64,000 bases of DNA from GCA-002050365 sp964237235 (GTDB lineage: Bacteria > Acidobacteriota > Blastocatellia > Pyrinomonadales > Pyrinomonadaceae). Position 1 is the first letter of the stretch, and each line of letters begins with the position of its first letter. The translations under genes were made by a program, and so were the position numbers. The stretch is taken from NCBI GenBank assembly GCA_964237235.1, contig CAXSGY010000007.1, positions 62,001 to 126,000 on the forward strand. The letters run 5' to 3'. The notes below the pieces were generated by a model. That model was not told the DNA's origin and made no database searches. It worked only from the letters and a program-made list of their open reading frames with translations. Positions 26,034 to 33,823 of the stretch are shown piece by piece.

Positions 26034-26534
26034 TTACTCCACTGTAACGAAAACTTTAAGTTCGCCTACATTGTCCTGAAATGTATTTGGTCTGTCGTTG
26101 ATTGATAAGTAAAGTCTTCCGCCGCTTATCGATGTTCCTGAATATCCATTGCCGATTGCAAATTTTTCTACTCCCAATTTCCCGACTAGCTGGCAAACAT
26201 AAGCACTCGAAACCAACAAGAGGTTTCGATCATCGCCACTTTTCCCAAGTGCCTGTGTTTCGCTTGTTCCACGCTGATTTGTCCAGCTTCCCTCGGAGTA
26301 TTTAATCCGGTATGACTTTCTCGGCGGAATATCAATTTTTGTGTCATACCACTCTACATTTGCCGGAACGGTTACGAGAATACCGGAAGAATCGTTTGCC
26401 GATGTAGCATTGACTTTTGAACTTGTCGTTTGAGATGAACTATTTTCTGCGTTGCTGAACGAACTGTAAACTCCAAATATCAAACAGAAAATACCTGCAA
26501 TCCCAGCAATGATTGCAAACGTCTTATTGTCCAT
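26034..26534 (-). CDS. Membrane-anchored LecA/PA-IL-like lectin domain protein
   Basis: 166 aa. One N-terminal TM/signal anchor (FAIIAGIAGIFCLIFGVYSS), a Ser-rich linker, then a beta-sandwich: VPANVEWYDTKIDIPPRKSY, LVGKLGVEKFAIGNGYSG, GRLYLSINDRPNTFQDNVGE. This closely follows the LecA (PA-IL) pattern, where the NDR..x..DN loop binds calcium and galactose. Expected outside the membrane. It is the first gene of the coupling-ATPase operon and could contact a partner cell surface. Function is inferred. Confidence 0.7.
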   Translation of the reverse strand: MDNKTFAIIAGIAGIFCLIFGVYSSFSNAENSSSQTTSSKVNATSANDSSGILVTVPANVEWYDTKIDIPPRKSYRIKYSEGSWTNQRGTSETQALGKSGDDRNLLLVSSAYVCQLVGKLGVEKFAIGNGYSGTSISGGRLYLSINDRPNTFQDNVGELKVFVTVE

Positions 26535-26754
26535 ATTTCTAAGTCCTCAATTTTGATGTGGACGGATTATATACCCGTTCGGATTTTTTTGTAAAGAACT
26601 TTTTTTAGATGTGATAAAATATTTGATTGAAGACGCGTTAAAAATAGCAATTTTATATCAATTTTTACGCGCTAGACTCGGTTATTTTGAGGCTGACAGG
26701 AAGTATTTAAGTTGTTGATTTTATTAGGTTAAAGAGGTTAAAAAGACGCACCAG
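26535..26754 (-). promoter_or_regulatory. Upstream region of the lectin-ATPase operon
   Basis: 220 bp without a gene, AT-rich, expected to hold the promoter of the minus-strand cassette. No clear consensus boxes chosen. At 26666-26678 it reads ACGCGCTAGACTC, resembling a tRNA-Leu D-arm, but nothing else of a tRNA follows. Confidence 0.3.
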
Positions 26755-26840
26755 ACTCAAAATCTGGCGGGAGCAATCCCATGACGGTTCGACTCCGTCC
26801 TTCGGCATTTAAGTTTTTCCTTTATAATCAACACTTTAGA
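26755..26840 (+). repeat. att site 1: tRNA-Leu(CAA) 3' end plus flank
   Basis: 86 bp identical to 35087-35172. The first part is a tRNA-Leu 3' half: anticodon loop CTCAAAA (anticodon CAA), 3' stem TCTGG, variable arm, T arm GACGG-TTCGACT-CCGTC and acceptor strand CTTCGGC with discriminator A; CCA is not encoded. Here the 5' anticodon stem CCAGA is also kept, but no acceptor 5' strand (GCCGAAG) exists upstream, so it is not a working tRNA. It separates the lectin/ATPase region from the integrative element. Confidence 0.85.
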
Positions 26841-27277
26841 ATCCTTCCGCTTAACCTTTCAATTTTCGTTTTAGTTCAAGTTTGCGTTTGCGGACACTTT
26901 CATGGACACTTTCGCAAAATACATATAGAAATTTCAAAAGATTGGGCCGCTTAAAATAAAGCGGCATTTCTATTTTGATAGCGTAGCATAGATTTGCCGT
27001 TAAGTCAAGCATTTACAACATTTAACTTGACAAGTATTGGTCTTTTTTGATATGATTTGAATGGATTTGGAGATTTATTCAATCCCAAAAACAAAAGCCA
27101 CTTACCTTAAGTTTGAAGACACGGGTAAATGGCTAGTTCTAATAAAAATGACGGCGTAAACCGTATTTTTTAGTGCGTTAGCACCTTTGTAATGTTCGCA
27201 TATAAACGCTAAATAGTCAACAAATGTATTAAATCCGCACTCTAACCAATACGAATAAAGCCGTCGAGGAGATATTT
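26841..27277 (+). promoter_or_regulatory. Left end of the integrative element: arm repeats, hairpin, promoter
   Basis: 437 bp without a sure gene. Direct repeat GGACACTTTC at 26892-26901 and 26904-26913, candidate integrase arm sites. Hairpin GCCGCTT/AAGCGGC (26946-26965) followed by a T-rich run, terminator-like. Promoter TTGACA (27027-27032), 18 nt, TATGAT (27051-27056), directed at the excisionase/replication operon. A 32-codon frame at 27061-27159 begins too near the expected transcription start to be trusted. Confidence 0.55.
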
Positions 27278-27493
27278 ATGAAAAGAATAATTCTTGACGG
27301 GAAAACTCCCGCCCCGCTTATTACGGAAAAGGAAGCAGCAGAATTCCTTGCTATATCGCAAAGCACAATTAAACGCATCCGCTACGCAAAGGAGATAGAA
27401 TCCTATCGCATCGGCGGTAAAGTTTTCTACTCCTACGAACAGATTAAATCCTTCTTAGAAAAATGTTTTATAGGAGGTGAGCGGTGTGAATAA
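27278..27493 (+). CDS. Excisionase-family helix-turn-helix protein
   Basis: 71 aa. The HTH_17 pattern is plain: PLITEKEAAEFLAISQSTIK (turn and recognition helix) then RIGGKVFYSYEQIKSFLEKC, the beta wing. Such proteins bend DNA for excision or act as element regulators. GAGGAG lies 8 nt before the ATG, unlike the Shine-Dalgarno-less phage genes to the left. Its end overlaps the next start by 8 nt. Confidence 0.75.
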   Translation: MKRIILDGKTPAPLITEKEAAEFLAISQSTIKRIRYAKEIESYRIGGKVFYSYEQIKSFLEKCFIGGERCE

Positions 27494-28610
27494 AGAAAAT
27501 ATCTTGAAAGCCGCCATAGCTAACGGCAGCACCGGACTTTTGTTGGAAGAAGAACTTCAGGAGTTTTACAATACCGGCGAAACCCAAATTAGCGTTGAAT
27601 CAATTCGTGCCGAAGCACAAAACCTTGAAAATGATTCGCTTAAAAAATCAAATGGTTTATTTGTTTTGAAATCCGCAAGTGAATGGATGGAAGAAGCAAA
27701 ACTCCGCCCTATACCCAAGCAACTATTTGGCGAATTTTGGTTTGAGGGAGAAGTTTGTATTTTATTTGCTGATACGGGTTTAGGTAAATCTATACTTGCC
27801 GTTCAAATTGCCGAATCAATTGCAAGCGGCAAACCGTTTGACAGATTTTTTTCAACGCCGCCACGCCAGAAAGTTTTGTATTTTGATTTTGAATTGTCCG
27901 AAAAACAATTTGAAGCGAGATACGCAATGGAAGCGAGCAACTTCTTTTCAAATCATTATCCCTTTGATAAAGATTTTACCCGTGCCGAAATAAATCCCGA
28001 AAGTTCATTGCACGATGAGATTGCCGACTTTGAGAGTTTTCTTAATGCGTCAATCGAAAATTCGATTATTGAATCGGAAGCAAAAATTGTCATCATTGAT
28101 AACCTAACGTATTTGCGAAATGAAACAGAAAAAGCCAGAAACGCTTTGCCTTTAATGAAACATTTGAAAGCGTTGAAAAGCAAATACGGCTTATCAATTT
28201 TGGTATTGGCGCATACGCCCAAACGGGATTTGACCAAGCCGATTACCCGAAATGACTTGCAAGGTTCGAAGATGCTTATCAATTTTTGCGATTCTTCGTT
28301 TGCAATCGGTGAAAGCAATAAGGAATCCGGTCTTCGTTATTTGAAACAAATCAAAGTGCGAAATGCCAAATTCGTTTACGATACAGAAAATGTTCAACTT
28401 TGCCATTTGGTGAAGCCGTCAAACTTTTTGCATTTTGAACTTCTAAAGTTTGCGAATGAGAAGGAACATCTGCGAGACCTTTCCGATACCGACCGCAAAG
28501 AATTAATAGAACAGGTAAAGACACTTGCGGCATCCGGTAAGAGCCAGCGGGAAATCGCTACGGAAACGAGTTTGTCGGCGGCAACGGTTAATCGTTATTT
28601 GAAAAAATAA
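27486..28610 (+). CDS. RepA-like AAA ATPase with C-terminal HTH
   Basis: 374 aa from GTG at 27486, 6 nt after AGGAGG; an upstream GTG would lie on top of that site. RecA-like core: Walker A LFADTGLGKSILAVQIAESI, then KVLYFDFELSEKQFEAR, Walker B KIVIIDNLTYLRN, and LSILVLAHTPKRDLTKPITR with SKMLINFCDSSFAIGES. This is the AAA_25/RepA helicase type that acts as a replicative helicase or loader in mobile elements. The last 35 residues (SGKSQREIATETSLSAATVN) form a resolvase-like HTH, possibly for iteron binding. Confidence 0.75.
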   Translation: MNKENILKAAIANGSTGLLLEEELQEFYNTGETQISVESIRAEAQNLENDSLKKSNGLFVLKSASEWMEEAKLRPIPKQLFGEFWFEGEVCILFADTGLGKSILAVQIAESIASGKPFDRFFSTPPRQKVLYFDFELSEKQFEARYAMEASNFFSNHYPFDKDFTRAEINPESSLHDEIADFESFLNASIENSIIESEAKIVIIDNLTYLRNETEKARNALPLMKHLKALKSKYGLSILVLAHTPKRDLTKPITRNDLQGSKMLINFCDSSFAIGESNKESGLRYLKQIKVRNAKFVYDTENVQLCHLVKPSNFLHFELLKFANEKEHLRDLSDTDRKELIEQVKTLAASGKSQREIATETSLSAATVNRYLKK

Positions 28611-28663
28611 TGTTTCAAGTGTTTCAAGCGTTTCATTCTTTGAAAAGTGAAACGCTTGAAACA
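28611..28663 (+). repeat. TTGAAAC repeat cluster with 15-bp inverted repeat
   Basis: GTTTCAAG occurs twice in tandem (10-nt step) and then inverted. GTTTCAAGCGTTTCA (28621-28635) pairs perfectly with TGAAACGCTTGAAAC (28648-28662). It lies between the ATPase and primase genes. The same word recurs at 31831 and 33742. Confidence 0.6.
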
Positions 28664-28680
28664 TTTATGGAGGAGATTAG

Positions 28681-29820
28681 ATGTATAAATTTAGTTTGGA
28701 AAAATATAGAGGTAAGGCAACACGGCATACTTGTCCAAATTGCAATAAACCGCTTCAGTTTATTAGATATGTAGATACGGAAAACGGCGAATATCTTTCG
28801 GCTGAAGTTGGCAGATGTAACCGCCAAAGCAAATGCGGCTATCACTACAAACCACGAGATTATTTCGCCGCAAATCCGAATAGAAAAAATCAAAGGAAGC
28901 CGATTGTAACACCTCCGAAGTGTCTGATCGAGGCGGTGAAAGTAGATTTTATTGCAAGAGAAGTTTTTGAAAAGCGGCTTACAGATTATGAGCGGAACGC
29001 ATTAGTAACTTTCCTTTGTAATCTTTTTCCAGACAAAATTGAAGCGGTTGAGAAAGTCGTTCGAGATTACAAAATCGGAACATTCGAGGACGGTCGGACA
29101 ATCTTTTGGCAAATTGATAAGGACGGAAAAATTCGCACAGGCAAATTGATTGCTTATAATGAGGCGACAGGCAAACGACGGAAAAATATTTCCGTTTCTT
29201 GGGTTCATTCGGAAATGGCGAAAACGGGCGAGGTTAAGAAAGGTTTCAATCTTGAACAATGTTTCTTCGGTGAACATCTTGTAACAAGTGAAACGGCAAA
29301 ACCGATTGCGATTGTCGAAGCCGAAAAGACCGCCGTAATCGCTAGTTTGTTTTTTCCAGAAATGCTCTGGATGGCAACGGGCGGGGAAAATAATTTGCAG
29401 ATTGAAAAGTTGAAACGGCTCGGACGCAGAACGATGATTCTTTACCCCGATGCGGATGCTTTTGAAAATTGGCAAAAAATAGCCGACGAAGCGAAGGCTT
29501 TAGGAATAAACATAAAAGTTTCGTCAATCATCGAAACGGCGGCGACCGATACAGACAAAGCAAATGGCAATGACCTTGCCGATTATCTAGTCGAACAGCA
29601 GAAGCAAAAAACCAAGCCCAAATCAAAAACTTATACGACGGCGCAATTATTGGATAAAATTTTTAACGATAAAAAATTGTCCGCCGAATTTGAAATAATT
29701 TTTGAGGAAAGAATCGCTATCAATGAATTTATGTTTGAGATTACCACCGAAGAAGCGGAAGTTCTTGCGGTTAAGCCAGAATCATTAAAGAGAATAATTG
29801 AAAGCGTTTTGAAAAACTAA
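28681..29820 (+). CDS. Zinc-finger TOPRIM primase-like protein
   Basis: 379 aa. N-terminal zinc finger HTCPNCNKPLQFI ... GRCNRQSKCGYHY, as in primases and DUF6371-type proteins. C-terminal TOPRIM-like half: IAIVEAEKTAVIASLFFPEM (catalytic Glu), TMILYPDADAFENW (DxD), and GNDLADYLV. Likely primes replication of the element together with the upstream RepA-like ATPase. GGAGG is correctly placed before ATG. A terminator follows the stop. Confidence 0.75.
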   Translation: MYKFSLEKYRGKATRHTCPNCNKPLQFIRYVDTENGEYLSAEVGRCNRQSKCGYHYKPRDYFAANPNRKNQRKPIVTPPKCLIEAVKVDFIAREVFEKRLTDYERNALVTFLCNLFPDKIEAVEKVVRDYKIGTFEDGRTIFWQIDKDGKIRTGKLIAYNEATGKRRKNISVSWVHSEMAKTGEVKKGFNLEQCFFGEHLVTSETAKPIAIVEAEKTAVIASLFFPEMLWMATGGENNLQIEKLKRLGRRTMILYPDADAFENWQKIADEAKALGINIKVSSIIETAATDTDKANGNDLADYLVEQQKQKTKPKSKTYTTAQLLDKIFNDKKLSAEFEIIFEERIAINEFMFEITTEEAEVLAVKPESLKRIIESVLKN

Positions 29821-29828
29821 CCTGTGAT

Positions 29829-29880
29829 ATACAGACTATCTTTCTTAATAATAAATTTCGAAGGATGGTCTGTATTTTTA
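29829..29880 (+). terminator. Intrinsic terminator after primase gene
   Basis: ATACAGAC (29829-29836) pairs with GTCTGTAT (29868-29875), extended imperfectly inward, followed by a T-rich run. Confidence 0.6.
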
Positions 29881-30329
29881 TATCGATTTATATAAATCTT
29901 AATCAGTGCAGGTCGGTTTTGAAAATTTACACGAAGTACCGTTAAAACATACAGGCTTTAACCTAACTCCAAGCCTACACAAAAATTTCGGCTGGTAATA
30001 AAAGGGCGGGTTTACTAATAACTTTTAGCATTGCGCCATATATGTATTGCATAACAAAGTTATATAAGAAAAAGGAAAGGGAAATTATTCACCTTTTTCT
30101 AATTTATGATTATATATAACTTCAATAACATCGTCAGCAGAAAAAACCTATTCGTATTTATTATCCCATTCCCTTTCTCAATGCGGTATTGCGCTTTTTA
30201 ATACTACGAGGATATTTTTTATTTTCACTATATAAAGAAATGAAATTTATCTGCTACAAATAGTAGCTTTATAAGGCATTAGCCTTTAATTTCCACATTA
30301 AATGTTCATCAATCCAAATTAATTATATT
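29881..30329. other. Hairpin-rich gene-free stretch (possible origin region)
   Basis: No gene. Contains AGAAAAAGG/CCTTTTTCT (about 30065-30112) inside an imperfect AGTTATATAA/TTATATATAACT dyad, GCTAC/GTAGC and AAGGC/GCCTT hairpins near 30250-30285. Placed between the replication genes and DUF5343 it could be an origin, but no iterons occur here. Confidence 0.35.
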
Positions 30330-30432
30330 TATGCGTTAAGCCGGTTAAAAAAATAATTCGCTATGCCGCACTATGAGTGTTGACAAAATTAGCCCGCATA
30401 GAGATAATGGCTTAACGCATAAGTCTTATGCG
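30329..30432 (+). promoter_or_regulatory. Consensus promoter framed by paired operators
   Basis: TTGACA (30380-30385), 17 nt, GATAAT (30403-30408): near-consensus sigma70 promoter. TTATGCGTTAAGCC (30329-30342) is the exact inverse of GGCTTAACGCATAA (30409-30422), which covers the start site. A second palindrome CGCATAA-gtc-TTATGCG occupies 30416-30432. Three TTATGCG half-sites thus surround the promoter, suggesting tight repression with DNA looping. Confidence 0.7.
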
Positions 30433-30449
30433 CTGTAAGGAGAAATCTT

Positions 30450-31202
30450 ATGAGTGAAAATGAGAAAAAGACGGCAGCACCGTATCTGCCGTTTAGCACT
30501 TTCTTGACGGCACTTGACCACTTAAAAGGTATAGGCGGCATTCCGAATAAGGTTACAAGTGATGTATTTCCGACCTTATCACATCAGTCAAAAGCACAAG
30601 TATTAAGCGGCTTTCGGTTCTTGGGATTAATTGACGATGAGGGAGTTCCACAGGGAGATATGCTTTCAGACCTTGCATTAAAAGATAGTGAAAGAAAAAC
30701 TCTTATTCGCTCCTTAATTGAATTATCCTATCCTGATATTGTCGCACTTGATTTTGCCAAAATCACACCATCACAACTTGACCAGCATTTGTCAGGTGAC
30801 AGATATAACATATCAGGAGACACAAAAAAAAAGGCGAAAACATTTTTACTAAAAGCGGCACAGCACGCAGGTTTCGTCGTATCGCCGTTGCTAACAAAAA
30901 TTACTCGAAATCGAAACAAAGGCAATATCAAAAAGCCTCCTATAAATAATAATAAAGGGAATAATGGAAACGCTGAGAATGGTTCGACACAAGGAGCGAC
31001 TCCCAATCAGCAATCGTCAAACTTTCAATCGCCGTCAGATGTAATCAGAACTCCAATTCCGTTGGGTTTAGGCAGAACTGCTTATGTGGAATTACCCAAA
31101 GATTGGAAACCAAGTGATTTGAAGAAATTAATTGGAATTTTACAATTGTCTTTAGGCGAAGAACCACAAGCGAATGCTCCCTCAGATAACAGGAGTGAGT
31201 AA
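30450..31202 (+). CDS. DUF5343 protein
   Basis: 250 aa. Residues 8-150 match DUF5343: AAPYLPFSTFLTALDHLKGI, PTLSHQSKAQVLSGFRFLGL and a helical wHTH-like run ending AQHAGFVVSPLL. A disordered Asn/Lys-rich linker follows, then a C-terminal segment (TAYVELPKDWKPSDLKKLIG) typical of the same family. Function unknown; found in mobile elements. GTAAGGAG precedes ATG. Expression is controlled by the palindrome-framed promoter. Confidence 0.7.
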   Translation: MSENEKKTAAPYLPFSTFLTALDHLKGIGGIPNKVTSDVFPTLSHQSKAQVLSGFRFLGLIDDEGVPQGDMLSDLALKDSERKTLIRSLIELSYPDIVALDFAKITPSQLDQHLSGDRYNISGDTKKKAKTFLLKAAQHAGFVVSPLLTKITRNRNKGNIKKPPINNNKGNNGNAENGSTQGATPNQQSSNFQSPSDVIRTPIPLGLGRTAYVELPKDWKPSDLKKLIGILQLSLGEEPQANAPSDNRSE

Positions 31203-31215
31203 GTTGTAATAGAAA

Positions 31216-31258
31216 ATCGGTGGTGAGTTTGGATTGCGACCCCGTTCTCACCACCGAT
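31216..31258 (+). repeat. 12-bp inverted repeat after DUF5343 gene
   Basis: ATCGGTGGTGAG (31216-31227) and CTCACCACCGAT (31247-31258), loop of 19. No T-run follows, so it may be a 3' stabilising hairpin or protein site rather than a terminator. Confidence 0.5.
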
Positions 31259-31439
31259 ATGAAACCTAAAATGCTTTTATTCATTGCCACCAAAGTTGAT
31301 TTGGCGGACGGCTTCATCTGTATTTTAGCACGACCGCCGCCAATTCTTCAATATTTATGCATTTTTCAAGGGCATTATTATTTAGTTATGCCAATCTTCG
31401 ATTATTCAAACGTCGTAATACGGCAAGGAAAATTTCCTT

Positions 31440-31595
31440 ATGGTTAAACGCCAAAAACGACAGAACACACGGAAATGTTACTGTCGTTTTGTTAAATGGT
31501 ATCGCCACTATCGAACTGGAAAAATTATGATAGCGGCGGACTACGGTTATGTGGCGTGGTGTTTTTATAAATGTTGGTTACATCGTAAAAACTAA
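31440..31595 (+). CDS. 51-aa basic aromatic/Cys-rich protein
   Basis: MVKRQKRQNTRKCYCRFVKW ... CFYKCWLHRKN. Very basic, with Cys-Tyr-Cys and a late CFYKC pair and several Trp/Tyr. AAGGAA lies 9 nt before ATG and an intrinsic terminator follows the stop, which supports a real gene. No family recognised. Confidence 0.5.
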   Translation: MVKRQKRQNTRKCYCRFVKWYRHYRTGKIMIAADYGYVAWCFYKCWLHRKN

Positions 31596-31608
31596 ACCAC
31601 TTTGAATT

Positions 31609-31646
31609 GGAAGAGACGAAACCGTTATTTTTGTCTCTTCCTTTTT
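31609..31646 (+). terminator. Intrinsic terminator
   Basis: GGAAGAGAC (31609-31617) / GTCTCTTCC (31633-31641) then TTTTT. Perfect 9-bp stem, ending the small-gene transcript. Confidence 0.7.
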
Positions 31647-31830
31647 AGCGGAAACCACTTTACCATTTTTGTGTGGCGTTTTTCAATCAGCGATTTGTGG
31701 CAAATTGAAATTTTATTATCTTATATGATTTAGAACTCTCAGCGACTATGAAGATAAATCAAGTTGTCATTTGTCAATATATAAATGCAAAACTTATTCA
31801 CTTCTGAACTATTTTTGAACATCTATTAAT

Positions 31831-31866
31831 TTGAAACATTTGAAACACTAAAACAGTTGAAATGCC
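31831..31866 (+). repeat. TTGAAACA repeat cluster
   Basis: TTGAAACATTTGAAACAC followed by degenerate copies (AAACAGTTGAAATG). About 10-nt period. Second of three clusters in this element; the surrounding 31647-31951 has no gene. Confidence 0.5.
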
Positions 31867-31951
31867 GAAATACATAAGTAATTTAACTTCAAGAATTATA
31901 TACCTTGATACATTTTATCCCTTTCAGCAATCGAATAATTCAAGGCGGCTT

Positions 31952-33190
31952 TCATTTTATATTAATAAAGTTATACTCAACGATTCTTGTCGTATCAACA
32001 GGAACTCCATTTTTCTTGGCGGGTTCAAACTTCATCTGTTTTGCAGCTTTAATGCCTTCTTCCGTTAATCCGTCTGGCAAGCCGGAAATAATTTTTATTT
32101 CGCCGATTTGTCCTGAAGCCAAAAAAGTTACACTTAAAACTACTTTGCCCTCCACATTGTTATTCCTCGCCGCAACCGTCATTTCAGCTTTTGGGCGTGA
32201 AATAATTTTTATAGGTATCAGCCCGTTTTCTGGCTTAATTATTTCATTTTTAGCTATCGGCTCTTCCGCTTTTTCTTTGACCTTAAAATAAATCTCGCCC
32301 GAAAATTTATCAAAAATCCAATACTCAAGCAATTTAACATTCAAATATAAATATTGGGCGTGTTGCTCGGTCGGACTATCAATAGTGGGCAGATGATTCT
32401 CGCCGTAAGCGAAAAAATTTGGCTCAACTAATTTGCAGATAAGCAATACTGTAAGATTATTTCTATTCGCTATTGCCGTTTCAGGCGGCATTGGCAAGCC
32501 AAAGACGATTGGTATATTGGCGGGCATCTCCGCTTTTGGTTCGATGTATCTTCTATCAATGAATTTTTTCCAATTCGTAATGGATAACTTATAATCCTCG
32601 TTAAAAAATCTCGTTATTTCCTTTCTGACTCCAAAGGCGTTACTGCCTATATATTTTTCACGGGACTCTTTAGATTTAATATCAACGGCACGAATATTAT
32701 CATTGGTAGTTCGTCCGTATTTTTCATAGTTTTCAACGCTTTTATCAACGCCTTCCTCAATTACTGCAGGAACGAAAAAAATATTTAATAGTTGATTGTC
32801 AGCATCATATTTCGTTGCAACTTCTTCAAGTCGAAATGCGAAAATGCTCTCAACATTCAAACCGCCGATAATCGGCGATAATCTTTCCGTATTCAATCTA
32901 AGACGATATTGTTCGGTTGCTTCATATTCGCCCTTTCCGCTGATGTCTTTTCTATCATAAAGGGCATCAAAAATTCGCTCTATATCGTTTCCCAAATATT
33001 GCGGCGGCAGGCTTTCAAGGTTGGCGTTAAAAGGCTTTGAATCATAAGCAGGTCTTGATACAGTTGTCCTATTTGGAACAGATAGATTGCTTTTCTTTTT
33101 GGGATTGATTTTTTGTTGGCTTATGGCTGAATAAGTTGAAAAAACGATTACAAAAAAAATAAAAGCCGGTAAAGATATACGTTGTTTCAT
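31952..33190 (-). CDS. Secreted TonB-C-terminal-domain protein
   Basis: 412 aa from the ATG at 33190 (MKQRISLPAFIFFVIVFSTY, signal peptide); an ATG 11 codons earlier is possible. The middle 230 residues are unrecognised (RTTNDNIRAVDIKSKESREK). The C-terminal 80 residues are a TonB C-terminal domain: VEGKVVLSVTFLASGQIGEI, KIISGLPDGLTEEGIKAAKQ, MKFEPAKKNGVPVDT. No TM box for ExbB-ExbD is apparent. Such TonB-tailed proteins are common in acidobacteria; here it is cargo of the element. Confidence 0.65.
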   Translation of the reverse strand: MKQRISLPAFIFFVIVFSTYSAISQQKINPKKKSNLSVPNRTTVSRPAYDSKPFNANLESLPPQYLGNDIERIFDALYDRKDISGKGEYEATEQYRLRLNTERLSPIIGGLNVESIFAFRLEEVATKYDADNQLLNIFFVPAVIEEGVDKSVENYEKYGRTTNDNIRAVDIKSKESREKYIGSNAFGVRKEITRFFNEDYKLSITNWKKFIDRRYIEPKAEMPANIPIVFGLPMPPETAIANRNNLTVLLICKLVEPNFFAYGENHLPTIDSPTEQHAQYLYLNVKLLEYWIFDKFSGEIYFKVKEKAEEPIAKNEIIKPENGLIPIKIISRPKAEMTVAARNNNVEGKVVLSVTFLASGQIGEIKIISGLPDGLTEEGIKAAKQMKFEPAKKNGVPVDTTRIVEYNFINIK

Positions 33191-33421
33191 AAATCGTTGC
33201 TGATTATTTGTAAGTTTTGACATTATGAATATGTTCTTTTATAAAAGGATTTTGCTTATAATCAATACATTATTTAAAAATTGATTCGGTTTAATGGTTA
33301 AAACGGTTATACATCGAAAAAGATGAAATCCGTTTTGAAGCCAACTAAAGAAAGGCTTCAGGCGCATCGAAACCGCAAACCCATACTAAAACGAATTGGT
33401 TTTAGCAGCAAGTCAAAAATT

Positions 33422-33444
33422 CCATCGGAGGATAACTCCGATGG
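33422..33444 (+). promoter_or_regulatory. Hairpin enclosing ribosome site and start codon of the XRE gene
   Basis: CCATCGGAG (33422-33430), loop GATAA, CTCCGATGG (33436-33444): a perfect 9-bp stem. The left arm holds the GGAGG ribosome site and the right arm the ATG start, so folding would hide both. As DNA it is also a symmetric site that the XRE protein could bind. Confidence 0.65.
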
Positions 33445-33728
33445 GTAAAACAATCCGACCAAAACCAGCTCGCCTTGCTGAAAAATTATTGCAAATTAGA
33501 AGTTCTCTCGGTTTATCGCAAAACCAATTTATAAATCGTTTGGGATTATCCGAAGAACTTTTCCAAGCCAGTATTTCAGGCTACGAACTTGGAACACGAG
33601 AACCGCCTTTGCCGACTTTGCTAAAGTATGCGGAAGTAGCGGGTATTTGCACCGACGTTTTGATAAATGACGATTTAGATTTACCTTCAGATTTGCCAAG
33701 CGTTCCTAAACACAAATCAAACAAATGA
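33441..33728 (+). CDS. XRE-family transcription regulator
   Basis: 95 aa from ATG at 33441, chosen because GGAGG lies 9 nt before it. Helix-turn-helix: ARLAEKLLQIRSSLGLSQNQ, FINRLGLSEELFQASISGYE, LGTREPPLPTLLKYAEVAGI. Short basic C-terminal tail. Typical regulator of integration/excision or cargo genes. Start codon and ribosome site are in a hairpin; TTGAAACAC repeats and a shared terminator follow. Confidence 0.75.
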   Translation: MGKTIRPKPARLAEKLLQIRSSLGLSQNQFINRLGLSEELFQASISGYELGTREPPLPTLLKYAEVAGICTDVLINDDLDLPSDLPSVPKHKSNK

Positions 33729-33741
33729 AACATCGTAGTAT

Positions 33742-33776
33742 TTGAAACACTTGAAACACCGAAACACTTGAAACAT
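33742..33776 (+). repeat. Tandem 9-bp TTGAAACAC iterons
   Basis: TTGAAACAC at 33742 and 33751, CGAAACAC at 33760, TTGAAACAT at 33768; an outlying copy ATGAAACATC at 33725. Tandem 9-bp spacing resembles replication iterons or an operator array. Confidence 0.6.
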
Positions 33777-33784
33777 CCGAAAAG

Positions 33785-33814
33785 AAAAAGCCCGCTTTAT
33801 TTGACGGGCTTTTT
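33785..33814. terminator. Bidirectional terminator
   Basis: AAAAAGCCCG (33785-33794), 10-nt loop, CGGGCTTTTT (33805-33814). Serves the convergent XRE and integrase genes. Confidence 0.8.
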
Positions 33815-33823
33815 CTTGGGGGA

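Noticed and set aside
26666..26754. Complete tRNA-Leu at att 1
   Set aside because: ACGCGCTAGACTC resembles a D arm but is too far from the core, and no 5' acceptor strand GCCGAAG is present.
27061..27159. 32-codon frame after the element promoter
   Set aside because: Its ATG would lie at or before the expected transcription start.
31220..31447. 75-aa frame after DUF5343
   Set aside because: GTG start without ribosome site, inside the inverted repeat, and low gene-like composition.
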